DNA of 12,654 nt from Candidatus Magasanikbacteria bacterium CG10_big_fil_rev_8_21_14_0_10_36_16 (GTDB taxonomy: Bacteria > Patescibacteriota > Patescibacteriia > Magasanikbacterales > UBA922), in the NCBI GenBank assembly GCA_002773185.1, contig PFBU01000020.1, forward strand, positions 1 through 12,654. Reading direction: 5' to 3'. Shown piece by piece: positions 1 through 6,730 of this stretch. The notes beneath the pieces were generated by a model that was given only the letters and a program-made list of their open reading frames with translations, was not told where the DNA came from and searched no databases. Both the position numbers and the translations under genes were made by a program. The first letter of the stretch is position 1. The number at the start of each line of letters is the position of its first letter.

Positions 1-1
1 A

Positions 2-985
2 GAAGCTATCACTGGTGGTGCACAAGTCATCATGGTGAGTACTGGTAGCTGGCAAGGAAAAATAAACTCTGACAACTATCATCTTTTGACAGAAATACTC
101 AAAAACGAGTTAAAATTTTCTGGCTTTGTAGTTTCAGATTGGTATGGTGTTTATGAAATTGAAACAAGTAAATATAATTCTCTGGTCAGAGCTATCAATG
201 CTGGTATAGATATGGTGATGACGCCCTTTGAATACAAAACTTTTTTGACAAACATACAAACAGCCTTGAACAATGGCGATATTACCGAGGAACGAGTAGA
301 TGATGCTGTGCGAAGAATCTTGAAAGTAAAATTTGAAACAGGATTGTTTGACCGTCCGGAAGCAACATCAACAGGCTTGTCTGTTATTGGTAGCACCGAG
401 CACCGTGAGTTGGCTCGCGAAGCAGTTCGCAAATCTCAGGTATTATTGAAAAACAGAGATTCTCTCTTGCCACTATCTACTGAAATCAAAAAAATTGTAA
501 TCGGTGGCGAATCAGCCGACAATCTTGGTCGCCAAGCTGGTGGCTGGACAACAGAATGGCAAGGCATAGATGGTAATGCCGGCATTGTAGGGACAACCAT
601 TCTAGAAGGTATAAAAAATACAGTTTCCAAAGATACAAAAGTAGATTATAACAGAACTGGAGATTTTACTCTAGACGAAAGTCTAGCCGATGTCGGCATT
701 GCTATTGTAGGTGAAAAACCCTATGCTGAAGGTTGGGGCGACATTGCTAATCCTAGTTTGAGCCCTGAAGACATCACCACTATAAAAAAAGTAGAAGCAA
801 AAAGCAAAAAATTAGTTGTCGTCATAGTCTCAGGCCGACCACTAGATATCAAAAAATATGTCAACGATTGGGATGCTGTCGTCGCATCTTGGCTCCCTGG
901 GAGTGAAGGTCAAGGGGTGTCCGATGTCTTATTTGGATCTTTTCCTTTTACCGGAACCTTACCAGTAGATTGGGAGTTAAACTAA
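2..985 (+). CDS. Glycoside hydrolase family 3 (beta-glucosidase-like), C-terminal part; 5' end outside window
   Basis: The reading frame is open from base 2, so the ATG at 32 is probably internal and the gene starts upstream of the window. The visible part carries the end of the (beta/alpha)8 domain: an N-x-x-LLT-xx-LK-xEL-xF-xGFVVSDW stretch, whose Asp (codon 137-139) sits where the GH3 catalytic nucleophile lies. The alpha/beta sandwich domain follows. VGEKPYAEGWGD, with Glu at 728-730, matches the acid/base segment of ExoI/BglX-type enzymes. The end, WLPGSEGQGVSDVLFG...GTLPVDW, is the usual GH3 close, and there is no added fibronectin-like domain. Family knowledge: GH3 enzymes release terminal beta-glucose or related sugars from oligosaccharides. 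The substrate cannot be read from this sequence. Any signal peptide would lie outside the window. The gene stops 35 bases before a glycosyltransferase on the same strand and may be co-transcribed with it. Confidence 0.9.
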   Translation, partial: EAITGGAQVIMVSTGSWQGKINSDNYHLLTEILKNELKFSGFVVSDWYGVYEIETSKYNSLVRAINAGIDMVMTPFEYKTFLTNIQTALNNGDITEERVDDAVRRILKVKFETGLFDRPEATSTGLSVIGSTEHRELAREAVRKSQVLLKNRDSLLPLSTEIKKIVIGGESADNLGRQAGGWTTEWQGIDGNAGIVGTTILEGIKNTVSKDTKVDYNRTGDFTLDESLADVGIAIVGEKPYAEGWGDIANPSLSPEDITTIKKVEAKSKKLVVVIVSGRPLDIKKYVNDWDAVVASWLPGSEGQGVSDVLFGSFPFTGTLPVDWELN

Positions 986-1020
986 ATTTGTAAGTATTAT
1001 CTAAAATCTATTTTTCACTT

Positions 1021-1923
1021 ATGAGCACCAGCCAATTCTCTATTGTCGTCTGCACCTACAACAGACTTGATTATTTGAAAAAGTGCATCACTTCTTTGCT
1101 AAAAATAGATTTCCCCCAATACGAAATTATTATTATAAACGATGGCTCAACCGATGACACACAAAATTTTTTAGACAATCTAAAAAATGAAAAAATTAAG
1201 GTAATCCATAATCAACACAACCAAGGTCTAAGCGCTTCCAGAAATACTGGTATAAAAAATACCAACTTTGACATTATTGCTTTCACAGATGATGATTGTG
1301 AAGTGGACAAAAATTGGCTGACAAAATTGTCAAAAGGTTTTAATGATAAACAAGTAGGCTTTGTCATTGGACAGACTTTTTATATCAGCAAAAACTACCA
1401 AGGATATTTCCCCGAACGTCTGGTCTCCAACAAAAATGCCAAATGGCCAATGGGTTGTAATATTGCCTATCAAAAAAAAGTTTTTGCCACTTGTAGTGAT
1501 TTTGATAGTTTTTTCTTCAAATACAATAACGAAGATTCGGAAATGGCGATTCGGGTTGTGAGCAAAGGCTTTTCATTTGGACGAGCCCCTGAAGCGATTG
1601 TCTATCACCAAGCCATGAATTGGACTAGCAAATCAATTTTGCGATCAGCTAGAAATGCTTCTGTCTGGCCAATACTAAAGAAAAAATATCCCAAACATTA
1701 TTTACTATTTGGTCCACCAATCAAATTCAATATAATTATCAACAAAGAAGATTATCTATATTTACTGACAGCGCCAATTTTTATTACCCTATTACTCATT
1801 AGATATATAATGCATGGCAAAAAAGATCTAAAAATATTTTTTACTAAGTGGCCAGTTTATCTAATACTCCGAAGATATTATATTTACAAAGAGGCTATAA
1901 AAAATAAAGTGCTAATGTTTTAA
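1021..1923 (+). CDS. Family 2 glycosyltransferase (GT-A fold), membrane-associated
   Basis: This 300-residue protein has the full GT2 signature. SIVVCTYNRLDYLKKC at the N-terminus is the nucleotide-sugar binding strand. EIIIINDGSTDDT (about 35-47) follows, then NQGLSASRNTGI (67-78) and the DXD-type FTDDDCEVD (Asp90-Asp92), which binds the metal and sugar diphosphate. NNEDSEMAIRVVSKGF (169-184) holds the acceptor-side ED pair. A hydrophobic stretch at about 245-263 and basic aromatic segments after it suggest attachment to the cytoplasmic face of the membrane. Family knowledge: such enzymes add a sugar from a UDP- or GDP-sugar during synthesis of surface polysaccharide, glycolipid or glycoprotein. 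Donor and acceptor are not readable here. The start is the only ATG that keeps the first strand complete; no Shine-Dalgarno site precedes it. A hairpin terminator follows directly after the TAA stop. Confidence 0.93.
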   Translation: MSTSQFSIVVCTYNRLDYLKKCITSLLKIDFPQYEIIIINDGSTDDTQNFLDNLKNEKIKVIHNQHNQGLSASRNTGIKNTNFDIIAFTDDDCEVDKNWLTKLSKGFNDKQVGFVIGQTFYISKNYQGYFPERLVSNKNAKWPMGCNIAYQKKVFATCSDFDSFFFKYNNEDSEMAIRVVSKGFSFGRAPEAIVYHQAMNWTSKSILRSARNASVWPILKKKYPKHYLLFGPPIKFNIIINKEDYLYLLTAPIFITLLLIRYIMHGKKDLKIFFTKWPVYLILRRYYIYKEAIKNKVLMF

Positions 1924-1926
1924 TAA

Positions 1927-1954
1927 AAAAATCGTCTTGTAAAAGACGATTTTT
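1927..1954. terminator. Bidirectional intrinsic terminator between convergent genes
   Basis: The stem is AAAAATCGTCTT paired with AAGACGATTTTT (12 base pairs) around a GTAA loop. Because the stem ends in A-runs and T-runs, it gives a hairpin plus U-tract in either direction. It lies 3 bases after the glycosyltransferase stop and 45 bases beyond the stop of the convergent RNase J gene, so it can serve both transcripts. Confidence 0.88.
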
Positions 1955-1963
1955 ATTTTATAA

Positions 1964-2000
1964 TCAGTGTAATCTTTTTTCAGTCAGTGTAATCAGTGTC
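1964..2000. repeat. Short direct repeats of TCAGTGTAATC
   Basis: TCAGTGTAATC occurs at 1964-1974 and again at 1984-1994, with a third partial copy (TCAGTGT) overlapping the second and ending at 1999. The cluster fills the space between the terminator and the RNase J stop codon. It resembles the ATTCGTG cluster at 6731-6766 in having a GTGT core and AT flanks. No function is evident. Confidence 0.6.
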
Positions 2001-3913
2001 TAGACATCAATAATCACCGGCAAAATCATCGGACGTTTTTCTGTCTTACTCAAAACAAATTGTCCTATCTTATCACGAATATCATTACGAATTTGATTAC
2101 TATCAGCCCAAGTTTTTGGATCAGATTTTATCACCAATAATTTTACTTTATTTCTAATTTCTTCTATCAAATCTTTATTATCTTTTAGGAAGACAAAACC
2201 ACGAGAAATAATATCTGGATTTTGGATAAGAGTGCCAGTCTTGGAATCAATCGTAGCAATCACCACCAACATACCATCCCCCGCTAGGACTTGTCTATCA
2301 CGTAAAACGATATTTTGATTGTCACTCACGCCTAGACCATCCACGAAGACGTAATCACTTGGGACTTTCTTATCAAGCATCACGGCTTTTTCTTGGTTGA
2401 CTTCAATAATACTTCCGTTATCTGGTACAAAAATGTTTTCTTTTTTGAAACCATTTCTAAGAGCCAATTGCTCAGCTTCACGCAAGAAATAATAATTGGC
2501 ATAGACTGGAATGAAGTAAGTTGGTTTGATTTGATCAATCATAGTCAAAATATCTTCACGAGTCGCATGACCACTAACATGGACATCCATAATTTCGCCA
2601 TGAATGACATTATCACATTGACGATACATATTATCTTTCAAGCGTTGGATACTTCTTTCATTGCCAGGAATAATGGAGGATGAAAAGACGACAGTATCAT
2701 TTTTTTTCAATTGGATAAATCGATGTTGTTTGCTGACGATACGCATAAGTACAGCATTCTTTTCGCCTTGAGCGCCAGTACAAACGACTACGACTTTGTT
2801 GTCTGGATAATTTCTTGTGTCTTTAATATCAATCAAAACATTTTTGGCTGATTTGATATAACCAAGTTCTTGAGCAACTTTGACATTCATCTTCATACTA
2901 TAACCATCGAGCGCAACTTTTTTGCCAAATTTTTCAGCGCATTCTATTACCCAACGAACACGTTCTAGTTGAGAAGAAAAAGTCCCAATCACTACTCTAC
3001 CAGGAGAGTTTTCCAAAAGGTTGGAAAGATTTTTGTAAATTTCTTCATAAATACCATGACGTTTATCATTGAGAGCACCCAGACTTTCCAGCATTAAGAT
3101 TGTTGGTTTTGGCAATTTACTTAGTTCATCATAATTGATATGAGTGATACCATCTCTGTCACGAGCCAAAGTCCAATCACCAGGATGAATGATAGTGCCA
3201 TTTGGAGTTTCCAAAATTATACCCACAGCATCCATAATAGAATGTTCCACTTGAAAAAATTTGACAGTGAATTTGCCAAGTTGGACGACGTCTTCCAAAC
3301 CATTGACGCGAATGGTACGTAGTTTTTTGGCAGTGTCTTTCTTGTAATCATCTTGTTTGTGTTTGATAAGAGCCAGTGTCAAATCTTTACCAACAATGAT
3401 AGGATTGCCCAATTTTTCTAGCAAGATAGGCGCAGCGCCTATATGATCAAGATGACCGTGAGTGAAGACCACACCACGAATATTTTTTAGTTTGTCTTCC
3501 AAATACTTAGTGTTAGGAATGATATAATCAATACCAGGCATATCTTCCTCTGGAAATTGGATACCCATATCAATAATCACAATATCTCCATCGTATTCAA
3601 AAACGGTCATATTGCGTCCTACTTCTTCACAACCACCAATCGGAATAATACGCAAATTCTTGGAATTTGACATCGTATTAGTATTAGACTTAGTATTATT
3701 TAGAGCGACGATAGGCTTAGGTCTATTATTATATCTAGTAGGTTGCACATTTTTACGTTTGTGCATACTACCACTATTGGCAGTAATAGACGAACTGCCT
3801 TGAGTACGGACACCAAAAGTTCTATTTGTTGGTGGTTGAGCACTCGATTTTTTTTCTCCCGTACTAGGAGAAGACGGTCTTCTACCATAGGTAGAAGTAT
3901 TGTTTCTAATCAT
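2000..3913 (-). CDS. rnj: Ribonuclease J (metallo-beta-lactamase / beta-CASP RNase) with N-terminal extension
   Basis: RNase J is a cytoplasmic 5'-3' exo- and endoribonuclease central to mRNA decay and rRNA maturation. This protein has 637 residues. Residues 1-85 are a Ser/Thr/Asn/Arg-rich, probably disordered tail. The catalytic core then begins (LRIIPIGGCEEVGRN), with THGHLDHIGA (His152, His154, Asp156, His157), His224 in QVEHSIMDAVG, and HPGD (Asp246). The beta-CASP part shows acidic Glu276, CTGAQGE (378-384) and VHVSGHATRED (His449). The C-terminal domain ends LPVIIDV. One feature is odd: the normal PVHGEYR motif, which supplies the last metal-binding His, reads PVYANYY here (Tyr471, codon 2503-2501). 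The ATG at 3913 has no Shine-Dalgarno site. Met81 (3673) would remove most of the tail and is an alternative start. The gene is read in the same direction as the solute-binding protein gene, 369 bases upstream. Confidence 0.95.
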   Translation of the reverse strand: MIRNNTSTYGRRPSSPSTGEKKSSAQPPTNRTFGVRTQGSSSITANSGSMHKRKNVQPTRYNNRPKPIVALNNTKSNTNTMSNSKNLRIIPIGGCEEVGRNMTVFEYDGDIVIIDMGIQFPEEDMPGIDYIIPNTKYLEDKLKNIRGVVFTHGHLDHIGAAPILLEKLGNPIIVGKDLTLALIKHKQDDYKKDTAKKLRTIRVNGLEDVVQLGKFTVKFFQVEHSIMDAVGIILETPNGTIIHPGDWTLARDRDGITHINYDELSKLPKPTILMLESLGALNDKRHGIYEEIYKNLSNLLENSPGRVVIGTFSSQLERVRWVIECAEKFGKKVALDGYSMKMNVKVAQELGYIKSAKNVLIDIKDTRNYPDNKVVVVCTGAQGEKNAVLMRIVSKQHRFIQLKKNDTVVFSSSIIPGNERSIQRLKDNMYRQCDNVIHGEIMDVHVSGHATREDILTMIDQIKPTYFIPVYANYYFLREAEQLALRNGFKKENIFVPDNGSIIEVNQEKAVMLDKKVPSDYVFVDGLGVSDNQNIVLRDRQVLAGDGMLVVIATIDSKTGTLIQNPDIISRGFVFLKDNKDLIEEIRNKVKLLVIKSDPKTWADSNQIRNDIRDKIGQFVLSKTEKRPMILPVIIDV

Positions 3914-3968
3914 AAAAATTAAAAAGATATTAACTTTCCCACAAAAAGTTGAAACAAAAAAAATTATT

Positions 3969-3986
3969 TTTGTAAAAATTTACAAA
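3969..3986. promoter_or_regulatory. Inverted repeat in the RNase J leader, possible operator over a weak promoter
   Basis: TTTGTAAA and TTTACAAA are separated by two bases. On the minus strand a weak promoter can be drawn: TTGGTA (4004-3999) and TAAATT (3982-3977), with a 16-base spacer. The second hexamer lies inside the inverted repeat. Each hexamer matches the sigma-70 consensus at only 4 of 6 positions, so both the promoter and the operator reading are tentative. Confidence 0.25.
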
Positions 3987-4041
3987 GAAAAAAATCTGTA
4001 CCAACTCAATCAGGATTAATAAATGAATTAAACAGGAAGAC

Positions 4042-4057
4042 TCTCAAATGGTTGAGA
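4042..4057. repeat. Small inverted repeat (6-bp stem)
   Basis: TCTCAA and TTGAGA are separated by the tetraloop ATGG. On its own it is short, but it lies in line with the other hairpins of the RNase J upstream region. Confidence 0.4.
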
Positions 4058-4068
4058 AACTTCACAAA

Positions 4069-4095
4069 ATTGTTGGTAGAAAATCTAACAACAAT
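4069..4095. repeat. Hairpin with 12-position stem, one mismatch
   Basis: The left arm, 4069-4080, reads ATTGTTGGTAGA. The right arm, 4084-4095, reads TCTAACAACAAT. Eleven of twelve positions pair around an AAA loop. On the plus strand it is followed by AT-rich sequence without a clean T-run, and on the minus strand by TTTTGTG, so it is not a typical terminator. Confidence 0.5.
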
Positions 4096-4121
4096 AAAAG
4101 GGTTTATTTTTTGAAGAGAAA

Positions 4122-4150
4122 ACACAAAAAAATAAATTAGTTTTTTGTGT
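4122..4150. repeat. A/T-rich inverted repeat, possible terminator
   Basis: ACACAAAAAA (4122-4131) pairs with TTTTTTGTGT (4141-4150) around a 9-base loop. The stem is mostly A-T and so is weak. On the minus strand it could help end the transcript of the solute-binding protein gene. Confidence 0.35.
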
Positions 4151-4170
4151 AATAAAAAATATAAACTCAG

Positions 4171-4187
4171 AGACAAAAACTTTGTCT
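4171..4187 (-). terminator. Hairpin downstream of the solute-binding protein gene, candidate terminator
   Basis: AGACAAA and TTTGTCT form a perfect 7-base stem around a 3-base loop. On the minus strand the hairpin is followed, after about ten bases, by a T-rich run (4160-4151). It lies about 96 bases after the stop of the solute-binding protein. The distance between hairpin and T-run makes the terminator call uncertain. Confidence 0.35.
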
Positions 4188-4191
4188 GATT

Positions 4192-4266
4192 ATAGAATAC
4201 AGATCTAACGCCTGCCTGCCGGCAGGCAGGAACCAGAGATAAAAATTCGTCCAATCTGTATTCTAT
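4192..4266. repeat. Nested palindromic element: 13-bp inverted repeats around a perfect GC-rich palindrome
   Basis: The outer arms ATAGAATACAGAT (4192-4204) and ATCTGTATTCTAT (4254-4266) are exact inverted repeats. Between them lies a perfect 20-base palindrome at 4211-4230, CCTGCCTGCC followed by GGCAGGCAGG. Sixteen of its 20 bases are G or C, in surroundings that are mostly A/T. No target-site duplication is obvious. It may be a REP-like or miniature palindromic element, an mRNA 3'-end stabiliser, or a protein-binding site. From memory, similar CCTGCC palindromes recur in intergenic DNA of Patescibacteria; that needs a search. Confidence 0.75.
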
Positions 4267-4282
4267 TTTTTAGGCGAGAAAA

Positions 4283-6295
4283 TTATTTTTGGAAATTCCA
4301 GACTCTCTTGGTCTTCATATACCATTCAGCGACATTCACCAATCTGTCAGCTGGATGCGCAATACGCTCAACATCAAAACCGTGGATAGTGTCTGACAAA
4401 GCATAAGTATAAGTCGGTACAAACAAGAAAGTAGCTGGGGTATCAGCCAAAATAGTTTTTTGCAAATCACTATATTCGGTTGCCAATTCACTATCATTTT
4501 TGGTACTTCTAATTTTGTCGAGCAAATCATCCACACTTCTCTTCACATAACCAGAAAAGTTTAGACCCGGATAATTTATTTGGGAAGAATGCCAAAATGG
4601 ATATTGATCAGGATCACTACCCACGATGACACCATAGAGCAACATATCATAATCATGCGTCTTGAGTACTTGTCTGACAAAATCATTGGAATCCACAAGT
4701 TTGACATTTACTTTGATACCCACATCTTGCAAATAACCAGCAATCAATTGAGCAACTTTGGAATATTCAGGATTACCAGAAGTAACTAAATTCAATGTAA
4801 CAATTTTTGATTTATCATTTTTGTCAGTATAACGATAAAATAATTGAGCAGCGTCCAAGCTATTGTCTACTTGATCCGCAATTTGTTTTTTCATCTCGTC
4901 CATATTGACAGTACTAGTAGCGTCTGAAATTGTACTAGTAGCAGTAGCACCGTCAGTACTTGTTACTACTTTGTTTTGAGCTTCCAAAGCTGATACTTGA
5001 GTATTCACAAACAAAGTACGATAATCTTCAGCCGAAATACGAGGGTAATATTTGTCCAACAACTTATTAGTTTCATCAGCTGAAAAACTTACTCCAGCCA
5101 AATTGACATCGTAGCCTGGGAATCCTTCCAAAACAGGTCCATTGATAAGTTGGGCTTCATTGTCCAAAACATCACTGACGATTCTGGCTTTATCTATTGC
5201 TTCAGATAAAGCGAGACGTACTTCTTGCTCTCCCAAAATATCTTTGTCCATGTTGTAAAATAGAGCAGTATATTGGGGTAGTTTCAAAGTATACAAATCT
5301 ATATGTTTGCGTGTTACCTTGTCCCTATATTCAAAAGGCACAAAACCCATACCATCTACTTTTTGTTCACGAAGAGCTGTTACTAGCCCATCTGGTCCGT
5401 CATAATTATTATAAAAAACAAAAGAAAATGTCTTTATAAAAGCAGGCTGTCGATAGAAATCTGCAAAGCGATCCAAAGTAACTTTGTTGATAACACCACT
5501 AGAATTCTTGACAAGCTTACTAAACAAAAAAGGTCCAGTCCCAATTGGTTGCAAATTACGTCCTGCCAATTTCATTTTGTCCGGAGCAACTCCTGACCAA
5601 ATATGTTGTGACAAAATTCCGACAGTCAAAGTAGACAAGAAAGATGGGAAGGCTTCGTTCAAAGTGAACTTCACAGTATTATCATCTATCTTTTCTACTT
5701 TCACGTTATCAAATGTCACTTTGAGTGGAGAACCAACGATACTATCTTGAATAGAATCAAAAGTAAAAATAACATCATCAACTGTAAACTTTTCCTTGTC
5801 GTGCCAAAATACTCCCTGACGCAATTTAAAAGTATATTCTTTTTTGTCATCACTTACACTATAACTACTAGCCAAATCTGGCACCAAGTTACGACCCTTG
5901 TCATAGCGCATGAGACCAGTATAAATCATATTGACCAAATCTTGATCAACTTCATTTAGACTAGCAAAAAGTGGATTGATAAGTTGAGGTGAACCCAAAA
6001 CTCCTTCACTATAATCTCCACCAACTTTTGGTACTTCTACCCCAAATTTATTTGACAAAACATTTAGACCCCAGACAGCACTAATTACCAAAATAGTAAG
6101 CGCTGAAAAAAAGACTGTTTTCTCAGGTCCTGACAAAACTTTGTGGATATTGAAAAACTGACGTACCGAAAAAAAACTACTTTTATGCATTTTCTTCATA
6201 AGAGCTAAGTCGTCTTTTTCTAGATTACTAGAATTGTGGTTACGTTTCAGACTTTTTGAAACTGTCTGCCACGTTTTTTTGAAAAAAGAAAACAC
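4283..6295 (-). CDS. ABC transporter substrate-binding protein, family 5 (DppA/OppA-like), membrane-anchored
   Basis: This 670-residue protein has a basic N-terminus of about 58 residues, one transmembrane helix (about 60-80) and then a family 5 solute-binding fold. The fold is shown by GGDYSEGVLGSPQLINPLFASLNEVD (92-117), IYTGLMRYD, the PDLASSYSVSDDKKEYTFKLRQGVFWHD segment (139-166), IGTGPF (251-256), and the late DYDMLLYGVIVGSDPDQYPFWHSS (548-571). A Ser/Thr/Ala-rich linker lies at about 443-464. Family knowledge: these proteins bind peptides, nickel or other small solutes outside the membrane and hand them to an ABC permease. Here there is no lipobox, so the N-terminal helix is the anchor. 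No permease or ATPase gene is in the window. The start codon is GTG (6295-6293) with no Shine-Dalgarno site; Met33 or Met36 are alternatives. The gene lies 83 bases downstream of secG. Confidence 0.92.
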   Translation of the reverse strand: MFSFFKKTWQTVSKSLKRNHNSSNLEKDDLALMKKMHKSSFFSVRQFFNIHKVLSGPEKTVFFSALTILVISAVWGLNVLSNKFGVEVPKVGGDYSEGVLGSPQLINPLFASLNEVDQDLVNMIYTGLMRYDKGRNLVPDLASSYSVSDDKKEYTFKLRQGVFWHDKEKFTVDDVIFTFDSIQDSIVGSPLKVTFDNVKVEKIDDNTVKFTLNEAFPSFLSTLTVGILSQHIWSGVAPDKMKLAGRNLQPIGTGPFLFSKLVKNSSGVINKVTLDRFADFYRQPAFIKTFSFVFYNNYDGPDGLVTALREQKVDGMGFVPFEYRDKVTRKHIDLYTLKLPQYTALFYNMDKDILGEQEVRLALSEAIDKARIVSDVLDNEAQLINGPVLEGFPGYDVNLAGVSFSADETNKLLDKYYPRISAEDYRTLFVNTQVSALEAQNKVVTSTDGATATSTISDATSTVNMDEMKKQIADQVDNSLDAAQLFYRYTDKNDKSKIVTLNLVTSGNPEYSKVAQLIAGYLQDVGIKVNVKLVDSNDFVRQVLKTHDYDMLLYGVIVGSDPDQYPFWHSSQINYPGLNFSGYVKRSVDDLLDKIRSTKNDSELATEYSDLQKTILADTPATFLFVPTYTYALSDTIHGFDVERIAHPADRLVNVAEWYMKTKRVWNFQK

Positions 6296-6360
6296 AGAAA
6301 AAAAATTACTACGAGATTAGAGAAGAAAAAAATAATTTTGAAAAAATAATTTTCAAACTA

Positions 6361-6391
6361 TTTACTTTGACTACAGAACTAAAAAAGTAAA
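6361..6391. repeat. A/T-rich inverted repeat at the secG stop codon
   Basis: TTTACTTT (6361-6368) and AAAGTAAA (6384-6391) are exact inverted repeats with a 15-base loop that contains the secG TAG stop. It may be a weak terminator or processing site. The stem is nearly all A-T, and read-through into the solute-binding protein gene is likely. Just downstream on the minus strand, GAAAAAATAATTTT occurs twice close together in plus-strand reading (about 6325-6353). Confidence 0.3.
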
Positions 6392-6597
6392 TTTACAATA
6401 GCCAAAAGAAAAAATATAGTGGAAATAGCAATAGTCAATTGATAAAGGACTTTATCAATACCACGTCTAGTAGTATGAATAGTTCCAGAACCACCAAAAG
6501 CAGCTCCTAAACCAGTACCTTTTTGTTGTAAAAGGACTACCAAAATAAGTAATATAGCTAAAATTAGCTGAATTATTTGTAAAATGTTTTTTAACAT
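6379..6597 (-). CDS. secG: SecG, protein translocase subunit
   Basis: SecG is the small two-helix subunit of the SecYEG channel that exports unfolded proteins across the cytoplasmic membrane. The product is 72 residues from the chosen start. Helix 1 spans about 4-23, and the diagnostic loop VLLQQKGTGLGAAFGGSG runs to residue 38. A short basic stretch (HTTRRGIDK) follows, then helix 2 (about 51-71). An upstream in-frame ATG at 6627 would add ten residues, but it overlaps the predicted -10 box. The ATG at 6597 has a good AGGA site six bases before it, so it is preferred. The gene is read away from the dsbA-like operon and is followed by the solute-binding protein gene on the same strand. Confidence 0.93.
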   Translation of the reverse strand: MLKNILQIIQLILAILLILVVLLQQKGTGLGAAFGGSGTIHTTRRGIDKVLYQLTIAISTIFFLLAIVNLLF

Positions 6598-6600
6598 AAT

Positions 6601-6607
6601 TTTTCCT
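6601..6607 (-). promoter_or_regulatory. Ribosome binding site of secG
   Basis: AGGAAAA on the minus strand, with the AGGA core six bases before the ATG at 6597. It decides between the two candidate starts. It is the only clear Shine-Dalgarno site in front of a gene in this window. Confidence 0.75.
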
Positions 6608-6618
6608 AATTTATACCT

Positions 6619-6646
6619 ATTATACAATAATAATGATTAAAAGCAA
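6619..6646 (-). promoter_or_regulatory. Sigma-70-type promoter for secG
   Basis: A perfect TATAAT (minus strand, 6624-6619) is preceded, with a 16-base spacer, by TTGCTT (6646-6641), which matches the -35 consensus at its three leading positions. Transcription would start near 6612, leaving a leader of about 15 bases that contains the Shine-Dalgarno site. Confidence 0.6.
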
Positions 6647-6730
6647 TTAAGCAAACTAATTTTATCAGAATAAAGGCTTTTTGTCAATGACCACGAATCT
6701 AAAATTTTGTGCTTAATTTTTTTGTATTAT

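Larger units (their letters stand above)
3914..4282. other. Intergenic region rich in stem-loops, no convincing gene
   Basis: This 369-base gap separates the solute-binding protein stop from the RNase J start, both on the minus strand. It contains no supported coding region. It holds at least six separate inverted repeats, at 3969-3986, 4042-4057, 4069-4095, 4122-4150, 4171-4187 and 4192-4266. The last of these encloses a perfect GC-rich palindrome. The rest is very A/T-rich. It probably acts as the 3' end of the upstream transcript plus the leader of RNase J, and may also contain a small structured RNA or a small palindromic element. Confidence 0.6.

Noticed and set aside
151..630. Minus-strand open frames opposite the glycoside hydrolase
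   Set aside because: They are antisense to a well-conserved GH3 coding sequence and show no recognisable domain or start signal.
3140..3803. Plus-strand open frames opposite RNase J
   Set aside because: They lie antisense to conserved RNase J motifs or to its low-complexity tail and have no independent support.
4006..4254. An 82-residue minus-strand reading frame in the gap before RNase J
   Set aside because: It reads through the GC-rich palindrome, which creates the PACRQAG string, and otherwise has Phe/Leu/Asn-rich composition typical of A/T-rich non-coding DNA. No start signal or family resemblance was seen.
6598..6627. ATG at 6627 as the start of secG
   Set aside because: It overlaps the predicted TATAAT box and lacks a Shine-Dalgarno site, while the ATG at 6597 has AGGA at the proper distance and gives a normal SecG N-terminus.
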